This document shows, one piece after another, positions 26,134 to 34,753 of a DNA stretch of 64,000 nucleotides. The DNA comes from Massilia sp. Root351 (GTDB lineage: Bacteria; Pseudomonadota; Gammaproteobacteria; Burkholderiales; Burkholderiaceae_D), in NCBI RefSeq assembly GCF_001425045.1, contig NZ_LMDJ01000012.1, forward strand, positions 484,141 to 548,140. Direction: 5' to 3'. The notes under the pieces were generated by a model. The model was not told where the DNA came from. It saw only the letters and a list, made by a program, of their open reading frames with translations, and searched no databases. The position numbers were made by a program, and so were the translations under genes. The first letter of the stretch is position 1. Each line of letters begins with the position of its first letter.

Positions 26134-26148
26134 TTGGCGGAAGCGGTG
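26134..26148. repeat. left attachment site (attL) of the integrated element
   Basis: TTGGCGGAAGCGGTG is identical to 42580-42594 at the 3' end of tRNA-Ser. Similarity continues imperfectly into the T-arm (TCGAAC). The direct repeat, with the integrase next to the other copy, defines a 16.4-kb insertion. Confidence 0.75.
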
Positions 26149-26210
26149 GCAGTCGAACACCCTCCTATAGGCCGCATAATATCTGAGAAAGAAGCACTCC
26201 AAGCAACTAG

Positions 26211-26232
26211 CATGCCCCCAAACATGCCCCCA
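26211..26232. repeat. left integrase arm-type sites
   Basis: Two ATGCCCCCA copies (26212-26220, 26224-26232) 12 bp apart, followed by an A-run, lie 63 bp inside attL. A near-identical pair is at the right end (42448-42468), the same distance class inside attR. Position and direct repetition fit arm-binding sites of the tyrosine integrase. Confidence 0.55.
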
Positions 26233-26257
26233 AAAAAATTCCTCCTAAGAACGCTGC

Positions 26258-27046
26258 TCATGAGCTGGGGCAATGCTGCGATGTCAACCGCAGCATGTCC
26301 AAGACAAGGGGGAGTAGCACGTTGTCAACAGCGACCATAAATTCGTGCACATCTGTTTCAGATGCTTTCCACTCTCCGTCTGATTCAGCAAAGACGGTGC
26401 GGCCATTAGCGTAGAAAATTGGAACTAAATGCTTATGCTTTGCACAGTTGACAATATCTTGCAGCTTAGAAAACAACGGCTGTTTCGAGAACGCGACCAA
26501 TCGGTCTGCCAATAGATTCTCACCTAAATTTCTTGCCCCAGTTTCGAGTAACTCGATACTTTGTTGGGTCCACCCTATACTTCGTGAGTCAAATGATACT
26601 ACTCTAAGATACAAGTTCAAAACATACGGAAGAGAGTCGCACAGAGCATGAGCATTCTGCAAAAACGCAATGACTTCGGCATTGTATTTAATGGCGTTGA
26701 CGTGTCCATTCCCGCCAAGGCGTTCGCTCAGTTTTCCCGCGTATGTCCCTGTTTCCTTAACATCTTTCCAATTCTTATAATGGTAGTGGACAATGTTAAG
26801 CCTGCTATTAATACTTTCGGTGATCGGACCTAGCAACTCAATTGCACGATTAATTTTCGCGATTTCAGCGACTACGTTCAACGCATCACGTTTCAGGCGC
26901 GTGGCTTCCAATCCAGCGTTACGTCTAGCATCAGCATCCCCATCCCCGCCCCTCTTCCGCCGGAGAACGTCTGCCTCAACCAACAGTTCTGCATGACGCA
27001 TTTCGAGTTGCCTTCTATCTTTTACCAACCGAGTGTCCAGTTCCAT
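26258..27046 (-). CDS. hypothetical protein, possible HEPN-like fold
   Basis: With ATG 27046 (GGGGAT just upstream) the protein has 262 residues. The first ~70 are a charged coiled coil (RLVKDRRQLEMRHAELLVEAD), and the rest is alpha-helical. The segment DIVNCAKHKHLVPI resembles the N-x-x-KH-x-x-L motif of some HEPN-like proteins; this is a visual impression only, without an alignment. G+C is lower than the backbone. The gene is 94 bp downstream of another helical protein gene on the same strand, immediately inside attL, a position where defence cargo is common. A start at 27127 is also open. Confidence 0.55.
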   Translation of the reverse strand: MELDTRLVKDRRQLEMRHAELLVEADVLRRKRGGDGDADARRNAGLEATRLKRDALNVVAEIAKINRAIELLGPITESINSRLNIVHYHYKNWKDVKETGTYAGKLSERLGGNGHVNAIKYNAEVIAFLQNAHALCDSLPYVLNLYLRVVSFDSRSIGWTQQSIELLETGARNLGENLLADRLVAFSKQPLFSKLQDIVNCAKHKHLVPIFYANGRTVFAESDGEWKASETDVHEFMVAVDNVLLPLVLDMLRLTSQHCPSS

Positions 27047-27139
27047 ACATCCCCAATTTAATCCCCAGAGGGGCAATTCAGCTCTTACACGCAAAGCTCC
27101 GCTTCCATTCGCTACAACTGCGCCCAAGGAAAAACGGCC

Positions 27140-27853
27140 CTAATTGCGTAGATATCTTATCTCATAGCGTCGGAGCCGATCAAGGAATCCATCCGTCTTC
27201 ATGAGAATGTCATAAGATGAATTTTCGTTAAGTAAGATGCTTGCGGCAAGCGTCGCGTGAGAGATGTGCGCTGCAAAATCCTCAAGTAGAGCTGTGAGTA
27301 AATTTATGTCGAAGAACGGGCCGATTTTCGGTGTGCCGCAAGACGTTATGAACTGTGTCCCTTTGAACGTTGGGTGAATCGCCACATCGGAATAGACGGA
27401 ATAAATATGGTCACGTCGCTGCCCATTAAACTCGGGGTTCTTCTCAAGTGTCGTACGTACCCTAAAAGGCTTGAATTCATCACCTGCCCGTTTGTCCTGA
27501 ACGGACATCCAGCGCTCCAGAGCCGCAGGGTCAATTCTGAATAAATCGAGCAAATTTACGAGTTCCAGAGCATCTCGCAAGAGTTGAAATGCAGCCTGAT
27601 AATATCCGGTAAGTCCTACATTAAGCGTGCTTCCTCCCAAATTAAATAGACGAATTGCGAGTAACTGCAAAGCGTGGTTTCTGCCACCTGGATGAGCAGG
27701 TACTTCGAGCAAGGTGATGAGATGATCCATCGCATCGTGGACGGCAAACAGATGTTCCTGCAACACGACACTGACAGAGATAGCAGCGGTGATTTGCTCG
27801 CCTATAAGCTGTTCCTGAGCACGTAAATTATGTAAACCTTCAAGGTTTTTCAT
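27140..27853 (-). CDS. hypothetical helical protein, possible HEPN/DUF5677-like
   Basis: 237 residues from ATG 27853; a GTG at 27883 is also possible and neither has a strong ribosome binding site. The sequence is helical with YYQAAFQLLRDALELVNLLDLF, similar in style to the bundle of DUF5677/HEPN-like proteins, and a later YSVYSDVAIHPTFKG with a conserved-looking Ser-Asp-x-x-x-His. I could not confirm the family. It is followed by the other helical gene (26258-27046) and probably co-transcribed with it. The pair is the only cargo between attL and iteron module A. Confidence 0.55.
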   Translation of the reverse strand: MKNLEGLHNLRAQEQLIGEQITAAISVSVVLQEHLFAVHDAMDHLITLLEVPAHPGGRNHALQLLAIRLFNLGGSTLNVGLTGYYQAAFQLLRDALELVNLLDLFRIDPAALERWMSVQDKRAGDEFKPFRVRTTLEKNPEFNGQRRDHIYSVYSDVAIHPTFKGTQFITSCGTPKIGPFFDINLLTALLEDFAAHISHATLAASILLNENSSYDILMKTDGFLDRLRRYEIRYLRN

Positions 27854-28276
27854 ATGCGATAAGTGTTGTTGGAGACAATACACTGTAACTCAGCTTCCTA
27901 CGATTTCTCACAAGTTTCCATCCATCGTGACAGTGAAGATGGCACAACATTTACGCACTCCTTGCATCCCAACAACTCAACCCAGACCTCATTCGTCAGC
28001 CTTGGCTCATCTACGTAAGTTGTCAGGCAGTTTGTCAGGAAATCTTTTCGGCATCCGCTAGCACGTCGGCGGGGTCTGAATCACCCTTGTCCCTCTAACG
28101 TCCTGGAAGTACCTTCATGGGGGGCAACGCCCACGCGGTCGAGATCGACTGGAGACAGTCACCGGCCAGCGACGTGCCAGCGCGGCCAACCCGAACCCGT
28201 CCCGGCCAAGGCGGCGCGAGGACGGCACCCGCTAACGACCACAGACAGTCGGGCTTCCTGAGGACCGCTGTTTTTA

Positions 28277-28389
28277 CCGGGACGCCGGGACAATTGTTAA
28301 ATGCATATATAAGCCTTTGTTTTATAAAAGAAAAACTGTCCCGGGAAATGTACTTTTTGCAACCGGGACAAGCCGGGACAGCCGGGACA
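28277..28389. repeat. iteron module A, candidate replication origin
   Basis: Six copies of CCGGGACA: two direct (28277 with the final base changed, 28285), an A+T-rich stretch (28293-28335), one inverted copy (TGTCCCGG, 28337-28344) and three direct (28363, 28373, 28382). The module follows the primase terminator. Module B (40952-41064) has the same order and near-identical spacing on the opposite strand. Repeats, an A+T-rich unwinding-like region and a self-encoded primase-helicase fit an iteron origin. The remaining bases of the 27.88-28.60 kb gap show no gene. Confidence 0.75.
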
Positions 28390-28492
28390 ACGCGGTGTCA
28401 AAGATAAGAAACGCGTTGAAATCAGCAGAAGAACTCACTATTTCCGATTTGGAACAGATCGTTGATTGCTAAATACCAATCATTTAGGCAAT

Positions 28493-28519
28493 AAAAAAGC
28501 GGGCTTCGCACCCGCTTTT
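28493..28519 (-). terminator. terminator of the primase operon
   Basis: AAAAGCGGG (28495-28503) and CCCGCTTTT (28511-28519) form a 9-bp stem with a 7-nt loop, flanked by A and T runs so it can work on both strands. It is 84 bp after the primase stop. Confidence 0.8.
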
Positions 28520-28602
28520 CCTGGCATTCCGATCACGAAAGCCTAATTTTCTTCGCGCAAAAGGAGTCTCCCCGCGCCGCCCACCGCCCGGCGGCGGAGA
28601 TT

Positions 28603-31533
28603 TCAAACATCAATCCCTGCAATTTCTGGTTTAAAACGATAGACCCGCGCAGCCCCAATGCCTGGCAGACGCTCTCTACGGGTTGCCCCGCCATCGCTGT
28701 CCGTCATCAGCAAGCCGCGCTCGATCAACAGGCGCGTGACGGTTTTGGGATTGAAACCCTTGCATATCTCTTCCCTGAAAACCTCACTCAGTACGAAATA
28801 CTCCTGTTGGGATTCTTCCGCATCCACAGGGTGCACCCTGTCCCCATACACCTTGTGGTGATCCGCATTCGAGTTGATGGCCGTGCCGTCCCGCGTCAGC
28901 AGGCGCTTGAAGCCGGCACGGTTTATCGTGTTCGGCTTGTGGTCATCCGTCGCACGATGCCACCAGACAAAGCGCGCCTCACCATGCGCTTGGAAGAAGC
29001 CACTCACCTGACGCAGTATCGAGACATGCTCGACGTTACCGGCACCGCCACGGCCATCTAGCCAAGCCGCAAAGCAGGCGCGGGCGGCGTCTGTGGCTTC
29101 ACCTGCCGCCCAGCCAGTAATTCCCGCAGTCGTCGCCAGTTCACCCGCCATCCCCACCAAGGCAAAGCGCGTTGCCACCCGCGCCACCTGACCATGAGAA
29201 TCAGACGGGCATATCTCCCTCGCCATCTCAGCCACGCCGGACGGCAACGCGTCGGACAGCGCTTCGGCGTGCTGCACGGCGTATTCGATGAAGGCCATGC
29301 CCGCCGTACCATAGTGCTGCTGCGCCTTGCTAACCAAGTGATCGGACAGCGCTGCCCCACTGGGAAAGCCGTTGAGCGTTTCGTATACACCAAACCCTCG
29401 GCCCGCATCGGCGGCGATATGGGCCATCCGAACGTCATGCCCCGCCTTGGTTCCCTTACCCGCTTGCTCCATGTGATTCGCCAAGCTGATTTCACCATCG
29501 GACAGGAACAGTACGCGCCATGTCGCCACCTTGCGCGCTGTGGCTGTTTGCGTGGCGCGGCCTTTGCCGGACTCGTTCGCCAGCATGTACACGGTATCGC
29601 CCACCACCTTGGGATCGACTTGGGCGATTTCGTCCAGCAAAAGCAAGGCATCGCTATGCTGCGTTGCAACGGTCTCCAGCGCGTTATCTGTCATACGCCA
29701 GTTGCGCGGGTAATCCTTGCCGCCAAACACCGACCCGGCTACCTTGAATGCGGAACTCTTGCCGCTAGAACTGTCACCCCATATGTGGAATCCACCAGAC
29801 GGCACACGCGCCAAATGCAGCAACGGCGCCGCGAACGCGGCCGACACGCAGAACAGCATGCGGGAATTGCCCCGACAATGACGGGACACCTCGTTGCGCC
29901 ACTCCGCAAGCGTCCCGCGCTGTTTGAACTGCGAAATCACGCCGCCCGCCGCCTGAAACATTACCGTCTCGCCACCGCCGCCAATGGTGCGATCCGGCAG
30001 CACATAGACATTGTCATGCCAGCCGATGCGGTCCGTACAGCGCACCCGAACGGCGGTCTGCTGGGTCTGGATATAGACGCTCAAATGATTCTTCGCCGCC
30101 GTACCCGATCCGATGCGTAACCCCATCCCCAGGAGCGTGGAGCGGTATTGCGTGCCGTCCCCGGCTAGCAGGCTGGCGGGCATGGCCCAACGCTTTGCAT
30201 TACCGTCGCCATCGTTGAATTCCAGAAGATAGCCCCATTCACCGTTTGCGGAGTCACGGGACTGCGCGGTAATATGCAGCTCGCTACAAATCCATTGCGC
30301 GGGCAGCGGGTCTCCCTGCTGGCTAAAACCATGAAACCACACGCCTCCCTCATCGACGTGAAAGAACGGGCGCGACGCTTGGTTCGGACCCTTTGTGGAT
30401 ACCGCCGTGCCCTCTTTGCCTGGGCTCTTGCCCTTCGCAGCTTCGGATTTCTTGCCGCGTAAATTAACTGCGCTGTCCGCAGGGGTTGCGGGGGTTGCCG
30501 CCGTATTAGTTGGGGACAACTTATCTACACTCGCTATGCCATCCACCTTCGCAATCGCCGCCGCCAGTTGCATGCGCACCGTCTCAATGCCCGCCGTTGC
30601 GGCTAGGTCGTTGAAGTCCGACCCGCCCACCAGCAGACCCTCGGGCTTACACCAATAACCGCCAACGGCGGCAGCGCTTTCCAACGCAGATATGATGCCT
30701 GGATTCTTACCAGTCCTCTCTTCCGTTTCCTTGTCATCGTCGGCGCACAGCATCAACCTGGCGTCCGGCCGCGACTGACGCATCACTGCGGCCACATGGC
30801 GCACGTTGCCCTCGTTGAAAGCCACCACCACGGCATAGCCCGTTGCCGCATGCAAAGTCGCAGCTGTCGCGTAACCCTCCGCGATCAACACCCAGGCCGA
30901 CTCAGCAATGTCGCCGATCACATGAAAACATCCCGACACGCGGCCGCCGGCGGGAAAGCGCTTGTCGCCCTTGGCAAATATCCGCTGCACGTTCCACAGC
31001 TTACCCTCGCCATCGCGCAGGGGCACCAACAGCACGCCGCCACTCAGGTAACGCAATCCGTACGCCTGCACACCCTTGCTCGTCAAGTATGGGCTTGCAC
31101 CGACCTCCGCCGCACTCGCCCACGCTTGACCAGCCTCGACGGCCGCCGCCTCGTGTTTCTTCGCCAAGTCTTTTGCCGCAGCATCGTCCCGCGCTTCCCG
31201 CTCCTTACGGATGCGCACCTTGTCGGCAGCCGACAGCGGCACCGCAGGCGCAAATTCTTTGGGATCGAAGCCGCCCCGCTTGGCTTCCAAAATTAATGTA
31301 CCGATCGTCACCCTGCCACCAGGCTTGAAGCTGTTCCAAGTTGATTTCACCGCCTTGGCGTCGAAGCTCGCGCCCCGCTCACTCCAATTCTGGAATAGGT
31401 CGAACCCACCCTCTCCAAACTCCGATTTCAGCGCCATGCCTATGCGCCACCACACCTCCCGATCATCCGACGGGATGAAACCGAGCGCGGCGCGCGCCGC
31501 ATCAACGCTGACTGGAAAAGCCTTGTCACTCAT
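28603..31533 (-). CDS. primase-helicase replication protein (PriCT/Toprim/DUF927)
   Basis: 976 residues. Residues about 8-80 match a primase C-terminal-type (PriCT-2) domain (VWWRIGMALKSEF; FDLFQNWS). Around 200-310 is a Toprim-like region (VLIAEGYATAATLHAAT; MLCADDDKE; GSDFNDLA). From ~380 is a DUF927 helicase with Walker A GDSSSGKSS at 586-594 and Walker B ALLLLDEIAQVD. A winged-helix-like C-terminus carries YFVLSEVFREEICKGF. Such fused proteins act as primase and replicative helicase of P4-like satellites and integrative plasmids. It is the last gene of the operon led by the structured RNA, and iteron module A lies just behind its terminator, a likely target for it. Confidence 0.88.
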   Translation of the reverse strand: MSDKAFPVSVDAARAALGFIPSDDREVWWRIGMALKSEFGEGGFDLFQNWSERGASFDAKAVKSTWNSFKPGGRVTIGTLILEAKRGGFDPKEFAPAVPLSAADKVRIRKEREARDDAAAKDLAKKHEAAAVEAGQAWASAAEVGASPYLTSKGVQAYGLRYLSGGVLLVPLRDGEGKLWNVQRIFAKGDKRFPAGGRVSGCFHVIGDIAESAWVLIAEGYATAATLHAATGYAVVVAFNEGNVRHVAAVMRQSRPDARLMLCADDDKETEERTGKNPGIISALESAAAVGGYWCKPEGLLVGGSDFNDLAATAGIETVRMQLAAAIAKVDGIASVDKLSPTNTAATPATPADSAVNLRGKKSEAAKGKSPGKEGTAVSTKGPNQASRPFFHVDEGGVWFHGFSQQGDPLPAQWICSELHITAQSRDSANGEWGYLLEFNDGDGNAKRWAMPASLLAGDGTQYRSTLLGMGLRIGSGTAAKNHLSVYIQTQQTAVRVRCTDRIGWHDNVYVLPDRTIGGGGETVMFQAAGGVISQFKQRGTLAEWRNEVSRHCRGNSRMLFCVSAAFAAPLLHLARVPSGGFHIWGDSSSGKSSAFKVAGSVFGGKDYPRNWRMTDNALETVATQHSDALLLLDEIAQVDPKVVGDTVYMLANESGKGRATQTATARKVATWRVLFLSDGEISLANHMEQAGKGTKAGHDVRMAHIAADAGRGFGVYETLNGFPSGAALSDHLVSKAQQHYGTAGMAFIEYAVQHAEALSDALPSGVAEMAREICPSDSHGQVARVATRFALVGMAGELATTAGITGWAAGEATDAARACFAAWLDGRGGAGNVEHVSILRQVSGFFQAHGEARFVWWHRATDDHKPNTINRAGFKRLLTRDGTAINSNADHHKVYGDRVHPVDAEESQQEYFVLSEVFREEICKGFNPKTVTRLLIERGLLMTDSDGGATRRERLPGIGAARVYRFKPEIAGIDV

Positions 31534-31690
31534 TTGTTGTTCCTTTACTTCATGCTACAAGCAGCAGCTTGGGTCGCCTCAATGCGCTTCGTTCTTACAC
31601 CACGGCTCCGGGCTACAAAACCATCTACGCTAGATGCCAATCAGCGACTTTTTCAGCATTGTGTGTTGCTCGTTCCGTCCAAACTACTTC

Positions 31691-32068
31691 CTAATGACTG
31701 CCATCGCGACTGCTGAAAGTTGGCTCCTGAGAACGAAGCAACCCGTCATCGTGGAACAGCCGCAGCTCTTGCTGAATCCGCCCCAAATACCCTGCCGCGA
31801 AGGCGTCTGTGCAGCCCTGCATCGCAACCGTGGGAACAGTTTTAGTGGCCCGCATTCCTGCACGCACACTCACCATGAATTCATGCATCGAAAGTGCGAT
31901 ATGGTCGTGCAGGCCGACGGACGTCATGTCGTCGAAAAAGCACACAGCAGCCGCCACGCCGGCATCAACGCAGGGTTGATATTGGGCCGATATATTCAAT
32001 GACAGCGGCGGTAGATGAGGACCGCCCAGGTGCATCAGCAGCGCTTGGTGTTTATCCCAGCTACTCAT
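31691..32068 (-). CDS. small island protein of unknown function
   Basis: 125 residues from ATG 32068, with GGAGGT 5 nt upstream. It overlaps the stop of the preceding gene as ATGA, so translation is probably coupled. The sequence has scattered His and Cys (FFDDMTSVGLHDHIALSMHEF) and no membrane segment. I do not recognise it. Position between a coupled small gene and the primase-helicase (157 bp downstream) suggests a replication or regulatory accessory. Confidence 0.65.
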   Translation of the reverse strand: MSSWDKHQALLMHLGGPHLPPLSLNISAQYQPCVDAGVAAAVCFFDDMTSVGLHDHIALSMHEFMVSVRAGMRATKTVPTVAMQGCTDAFAAGYLGRIQQELRLFHDDGLLRSQEPTFSSRDGSH

Positions 32069-32361
32069 GCCGCACCTCCGATCCGGTGCGCTTGCCGTCC
32101 ATTGCGTTGGAGCTTGATGCGAATATCTCCGTGCCAATGCGGAGGAACATCAATCAGCTCCTGATGTGCATCAATCGCCGAGGCGGCGCTTTGATGAGAA
32201 ACACCAACCATAAGAATTTCGCCACGCTCATTCAGAACGTCATACAACGGCTCGCACCGGGCTAACCCGACGAGCAGCGAGGCCGCCAGTGTGCATGGTC
32301 TAGAAATGTGGGATTGAATGGTTGAACTGGATTGTTCAGGCGTGCGAGTACAGCTAGGCAT
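32065..32361 (-). CDS. small island protein, first gene of the replication operon
   Basis: 98 residues from ATG 32361, chosen for an excellent AAGGAGG site 5 nt upstream. The C-terminal half (PLYDVLNERGEILMVGVSHQSAAS) resembles small regulatory or antirepressor-like proteins, but I do not recognise a family. It overlaps the next gene by 4 bp (ATGA). It is the first gene after the structured leader RNA at 32411-32490, so it is the immediate target of any leader control. Confidence 0.65.
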   Translation of the reverse strand: MPSCTRTPEQSSSTIQSHISRPCTLAASLLVGLARCEPLYDVLNERGEILMVGVSHQSAASAIDAHQELIDVPPHWHGDIRIKLQRNGRQAHRIGGAA

Positions 32362-32410
32362 GTGTGCCTCCTTGGGTAGCGGTCTTGCCGCGCCCCGCGT
32401 CCAAACGAGG

Positions 32411-32490
32411 TGAGCGGCGAATGGCAGGGTTGGACGACTGGTACCCAAAGAAACCAGCAAGCCCGAAGGCTTCCCCACCATCGCCGCTCA
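32411..32490 (-). ncRNA. predicted structured leader RNA (three-way junction)
   Basis: On the minus strand, a perfect 10-bp outer stem (32481-32490 with 32411-32420), extended by 3 bp after a bulge, encloses two hairpins: AAGCC-UUCG-GGCUU (32472-32459), a C(UUCG)G tetraloop, and CUGGU/ACCAG (32457-32438, 10-nt loop). It lies 49 bp before the first gene of the primase operon and downstream of a promoter and terminator. It could be a cis-regulatory or processed RNA like the P4 CI RNA. Evidence is base pairing only. Confidence 0.55.
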
Positions 32491-32517
32491 TAGAGACGTA
32501 CGAAGGCATACACACGT

Positions 32518-32538
32518 AAAAAAACCGCATGGCGCGGT
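32518..32538 (-). terminator. early terminator in the replication-operon leader
   Basis: ACCGC-GCCAT-GCGGT hairpin (32538-32524) followed by a run of T on the minus strand. It follows alpA and also lies inside the leader transcript predicted from the 32599-32627 promoter, so it would stop transcription before the replication genes unless relieved. Confidence 0.7.
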
Positions 32539-32598
32539 CTGTGCGCTTTGAGTATTCAGGTGTCCAAGCCTGGTCCCGTCTTTTTCGGGGACATACAT

Positions 32599-32627
32599 AG
32601 AGTATCCTCTAATTCGAAACCATGCAA
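32599..32627 (-). promoter_or_regulatory. candidate promoter of the replication-operon leader
   Basis: Minus-strand -35 TTGCAT (32627-32622), 17-bp spacer and -10 TACTCT (32604-32599). The predicted start, about 32592, coincides with an inverted GTCCC/GGGAC pair (32573-32592) that resembles the element's iterons, so the replication protein might repress it. The -10 is a 4/6 match. Confidence 0.5.
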
Positions 32628-32703
32628 GAAGCCTGCTCATCCGTTTGGCCAATCCATAGCGAACCCCACTGCTCTACCAAGGTTGAAAATCGTAAAAGTA
32701 CAT

Positions 32704-32713
32704 ACGTCTGCAC
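32704..32713. repeat. copy of island-specific ACGTCTGCAC motif
   Basis: ACGTCTGCAC preceded by AAGTACAT; copies also at 40819-40828 (preceded by AAGTACAC) and within the palindrome at 39198-39213. This copy lies between alpA and the leader promoter. A regulator site, possibly for AlpA, is a guess. Confidence 0.4.
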
Positions 32714-32760
32714 TAGGTCGCGGTCCTTCCGCGCAATCGGCGGAAAGACCGTTGGACACG

Positions 32761-32970
32761 TCAAGCCTTGACTTTTTGTCCTTGCGCAACCATCGAAGCA
32801 ATCCAAGCTTCTATTGCCGAAGATGGCCAGGCGACGGCACGTGCTCCCAATTTGATCGGTGCGGGGAAATCGCCCTGACGAATTCGCCTGTAGATTTCCG
32901 TCTTCGAGAGGCCAGTCTGCGCCTCAATTGTCGGCATACGCCACAGCGGACCGTGTGCTGAGTTAGACAT
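32761..32970 (-). CDS. AlpA-family excisionase/transcription activator
   Basis: 69 residues, the usual AlpA length. The MerR-like helix-turn-helix TGLSKTEIYRRIRQGDFPAPIKLGARAVAW is followed by the typical IEAWI helix. AlpA/Vis proteins of P4 and of Gram-negative phage-inducible islands activate or repress the integrase and replication operons and help excision. The start ATG overlaps the stop of the upstream zinc-ribbon gene by one base (TAATG), so the two are coupled. It is followed by a 400-bp control region with a promoter, a terminator and the structured leader. Confidence 0.88.
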   Translation of the reverse strand: MSNSAHGPLWRMPTIEAQTGLSKTEIYRRIRQGDFPAPIKLGARAVAWPSSAIEAWIASMVAQGQKVKA

Positions 32971-33287
32971 TATTCCCCCTTACCGATAAAAAAGACTTCA
33001 ATGGCTTCCAAAACCTGATTCCGTGCATGCCCGCCAGCTCGATAGGTGCCAGTGCACTGGACGCATACGTCGTATTGCGTTGCAATAGGTACAGGCAAAT
33101 CACTCCGATACAAGCGCAGCGTCATACCCCGTGCAAGACAGGCTGAGAATTTTTTCTTGCAGCCCGGGCAAACTTCCTGGACGGCTCCAATGGGCAGGGA
33201 CAAATGCGATACACCCGCCCACTCCCGCAAAAGATCCCCCACCGTTAATCCTGCAGGGATTTCATACATTGAATGATTACAGTTCAT
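32970..33287 (-). CDS. zinc-ribbon-like small protein
   Basis: 105 residues with two CXXC pairs, CPGC (in EVCPGCKKKF) and CVQC (in YDVCVQCTG), about 35 residues apart, a probable zinc ribbon. Between them is a basic segment. I do not recognise the family. It is translated just ahead of AlpA and overlaps it, which suggests a regulatory or DNA-binding partner. The ATG at 33287 has no obvious ribosome binding site. Confidence 0.65.
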   Translation of the reverse strand: MNCNHSMYEIPAGLTVGDLLREWAGVSHLSLPIGAVQEVCPGCKKKFSACLARGMTLRLYRSDLPVPIATQYDVCVQCTGTYRAGGHARNQVLEAIEVFFIGKGE

Positions 33288-33387
33288 TTATGCTTTCATG
33301 AGTGTTCTTATGTTGCGCGCAAGTACGCAAATCGCTGACAACCGAAACCGCAAAATTCCTAGCAATTCGGCCACCGAAAAAATGCAA

Positions 33388-34077
33388 TCAGCGTAGCAAG
33401 GCTAGCTCGCGCACCAACTCATCCACATCCGTTGATTGCATCGCATACCTTTCCGCGCACAGGAAAATGCCCGGATCGAAGTAGCCGTCAGACACTTGAA
33501 GCCGAACGGAAACTTCCTTGGAAGCGGGGCCAATCACGGGCAGCTTGATGTCGCTGCTGGCGTGGAGTTTGTACGGGCCGTAATCCTCGCCTGTCAGGCG
33601 ATACATAAGCTTTCCGCACGAGCGCGCACGCCGGAAGTGTTTGACCACCTCAGCAACGGCTTCGGTATACGCCAGATCGGCGGCTTGCAGTTCCTCAAAC
33701 GCCCAAGCCCGCTGGACTTCTTTAAAAGAATTCTCGGCATTGGACAGGGCGCCTCTAGCAACTGCTAAATGCCGAGACAGGCCATCGCGCTCAAGCGCTT
33801 TCTCTGAGCGTGCGCTCTTGCTTTGTTCGAACGCGCTCTGGGCTATCCGCAACGCGGCCTTGGCTTGTTGCTCCTCTGCGTCGGAAGCGTCCCCTAAGGC
33901 CCGGCTTGCCAAAAGGTCTTCAACTCGTTCCCTGCTTCTCAATACAGCAGCCTCATCAATCTCTGGGATGACGATTGATCGCAGTGTCCTCTCTACTCGC
34001 TCGACCTTCTCCTTGGCTTTTGCCAGAGTGGACCATGCCGAACGGACTGCTGCGGCCTGCGGATTCTTAAATTTCAT
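33388..34077 (-). CDS. coiled-coil protein of unknown function
   Basis: 229 residues. Residues about 12-140 have long heptad-rich helices (KAKEKVERVERTLRSI; AEEQQAKAALRIAQSAFEQSKS), predicted as coiled coil. The C-terminal ~80 residues (YRLTGEDYGPYKLHASSDIKLP) form a separate mixed domain. I do not recognise a family. The ATG follows AGGAACTCCT-like sequence upstream on the minus strand. It is divergent from repeat array 1. The 180 bp between its start and the repeats show no gene. Confidence 0.6.
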   Translation of the reverse strand: MKFKNPQAAAVRSAWSTLAKAKEKVERVERTLRSIVIPEIDEAAVLRSRERVEDLLASRALGDASDAEEQQAKAALRIAQSAFEQSKSARSEKALERDGLSRHLAVARGALSNAENSFKEVQRAWAFEELQAADLAYTEAVAEVVKHFRRARSCGKLMYRLTGEDYGPYKLHASSDIKLPVIGPASKEVSVRLQVSDGYFDPGIFLCAERYAMQSTDVDELVRELALLR

Positions 34078-34257
34078 GAGGAACTCCTAAACTATTTATA
34101 TAATTTTCACGTAGCACAACGGACCGTGAAACACCGAGAACAACAACCGCGATGATAGATAGGCGTCGAACCTCAAAATAGGGCAATTTGAGACTACTTT
34201 CGAAATTGGTTTGTCGCTGGCGATTCATCGTGTAACTAGACGCCACCGATTCACTGA

Positions 34258-34753
34258 GTGGCGCGACTCGCTGACCAGCACGAGCCAGCGCATCAAGCGC
34301 AGCCAAGGCGACAACAGGCGGCAACAGGCTCGCGCCAGCTAGACGGCCGCAGCGACCGACTACACCGCCCGCCGCAGCCGCACGGGCCAGCGCATCGAGC
34401 GCAGCCATGGCGGCATGCGGCACGCACCAGCCAGACCGCCACAGCGACCAGCTGCACTTGCAGCACGCCGCCGATGAATCGCAGCAACCCAACGGATCAC
34501 AGCACCAGGCACGCAGCAAGGCCAGAGCACACAGCCATGACCTGCCGCAACCTCACGAGCCAGCGCATCAAGCGCAGCCACGGCGGCAACAGGCTCGTGC
34601 CTGCCAAACGGCCGCAGCGACCGACTACACCGCCCAGCGCGTCGCCGATGAAGCACACTAACCCAACGGATCACAGCACCAGGCACGCGGCCAGGCCAGA
34701 GCACACAGCCATGCCCCGCCGCAGCCGCACAGGCCCTCGCATCAAGCGCAGCC
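34258..34753. repeat. GC-rich ~172-bp repeat array 1
   Basis: About two and a half copies of the ~172-bp unit that recurs in array 2. The landmark CGGATCACAGCACCAGG occurs at 34493 and 34667 (174 bp apart), with blocks such as AGCGCATCAAGCGCAGCC repeated. The last unit runs directly into the start of the + strand gene at 34754. Frames on both strands are open for long stretches with inconsistent products, so I treat it as non-coding. Confidence 0.8.

Noticed and set aside
28117..28407. A 96-codon frame through iteron module A
   Set aside because: It reads through the repeats and the A+T-rich region, has no ribosome binding site and no protein-like composition.
32548..32961. A 137-codon plus-strand frame over the alpA control region
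   Set aside because: Antisense to alpA and to the predicted leader promoter; product has no recognisable features.
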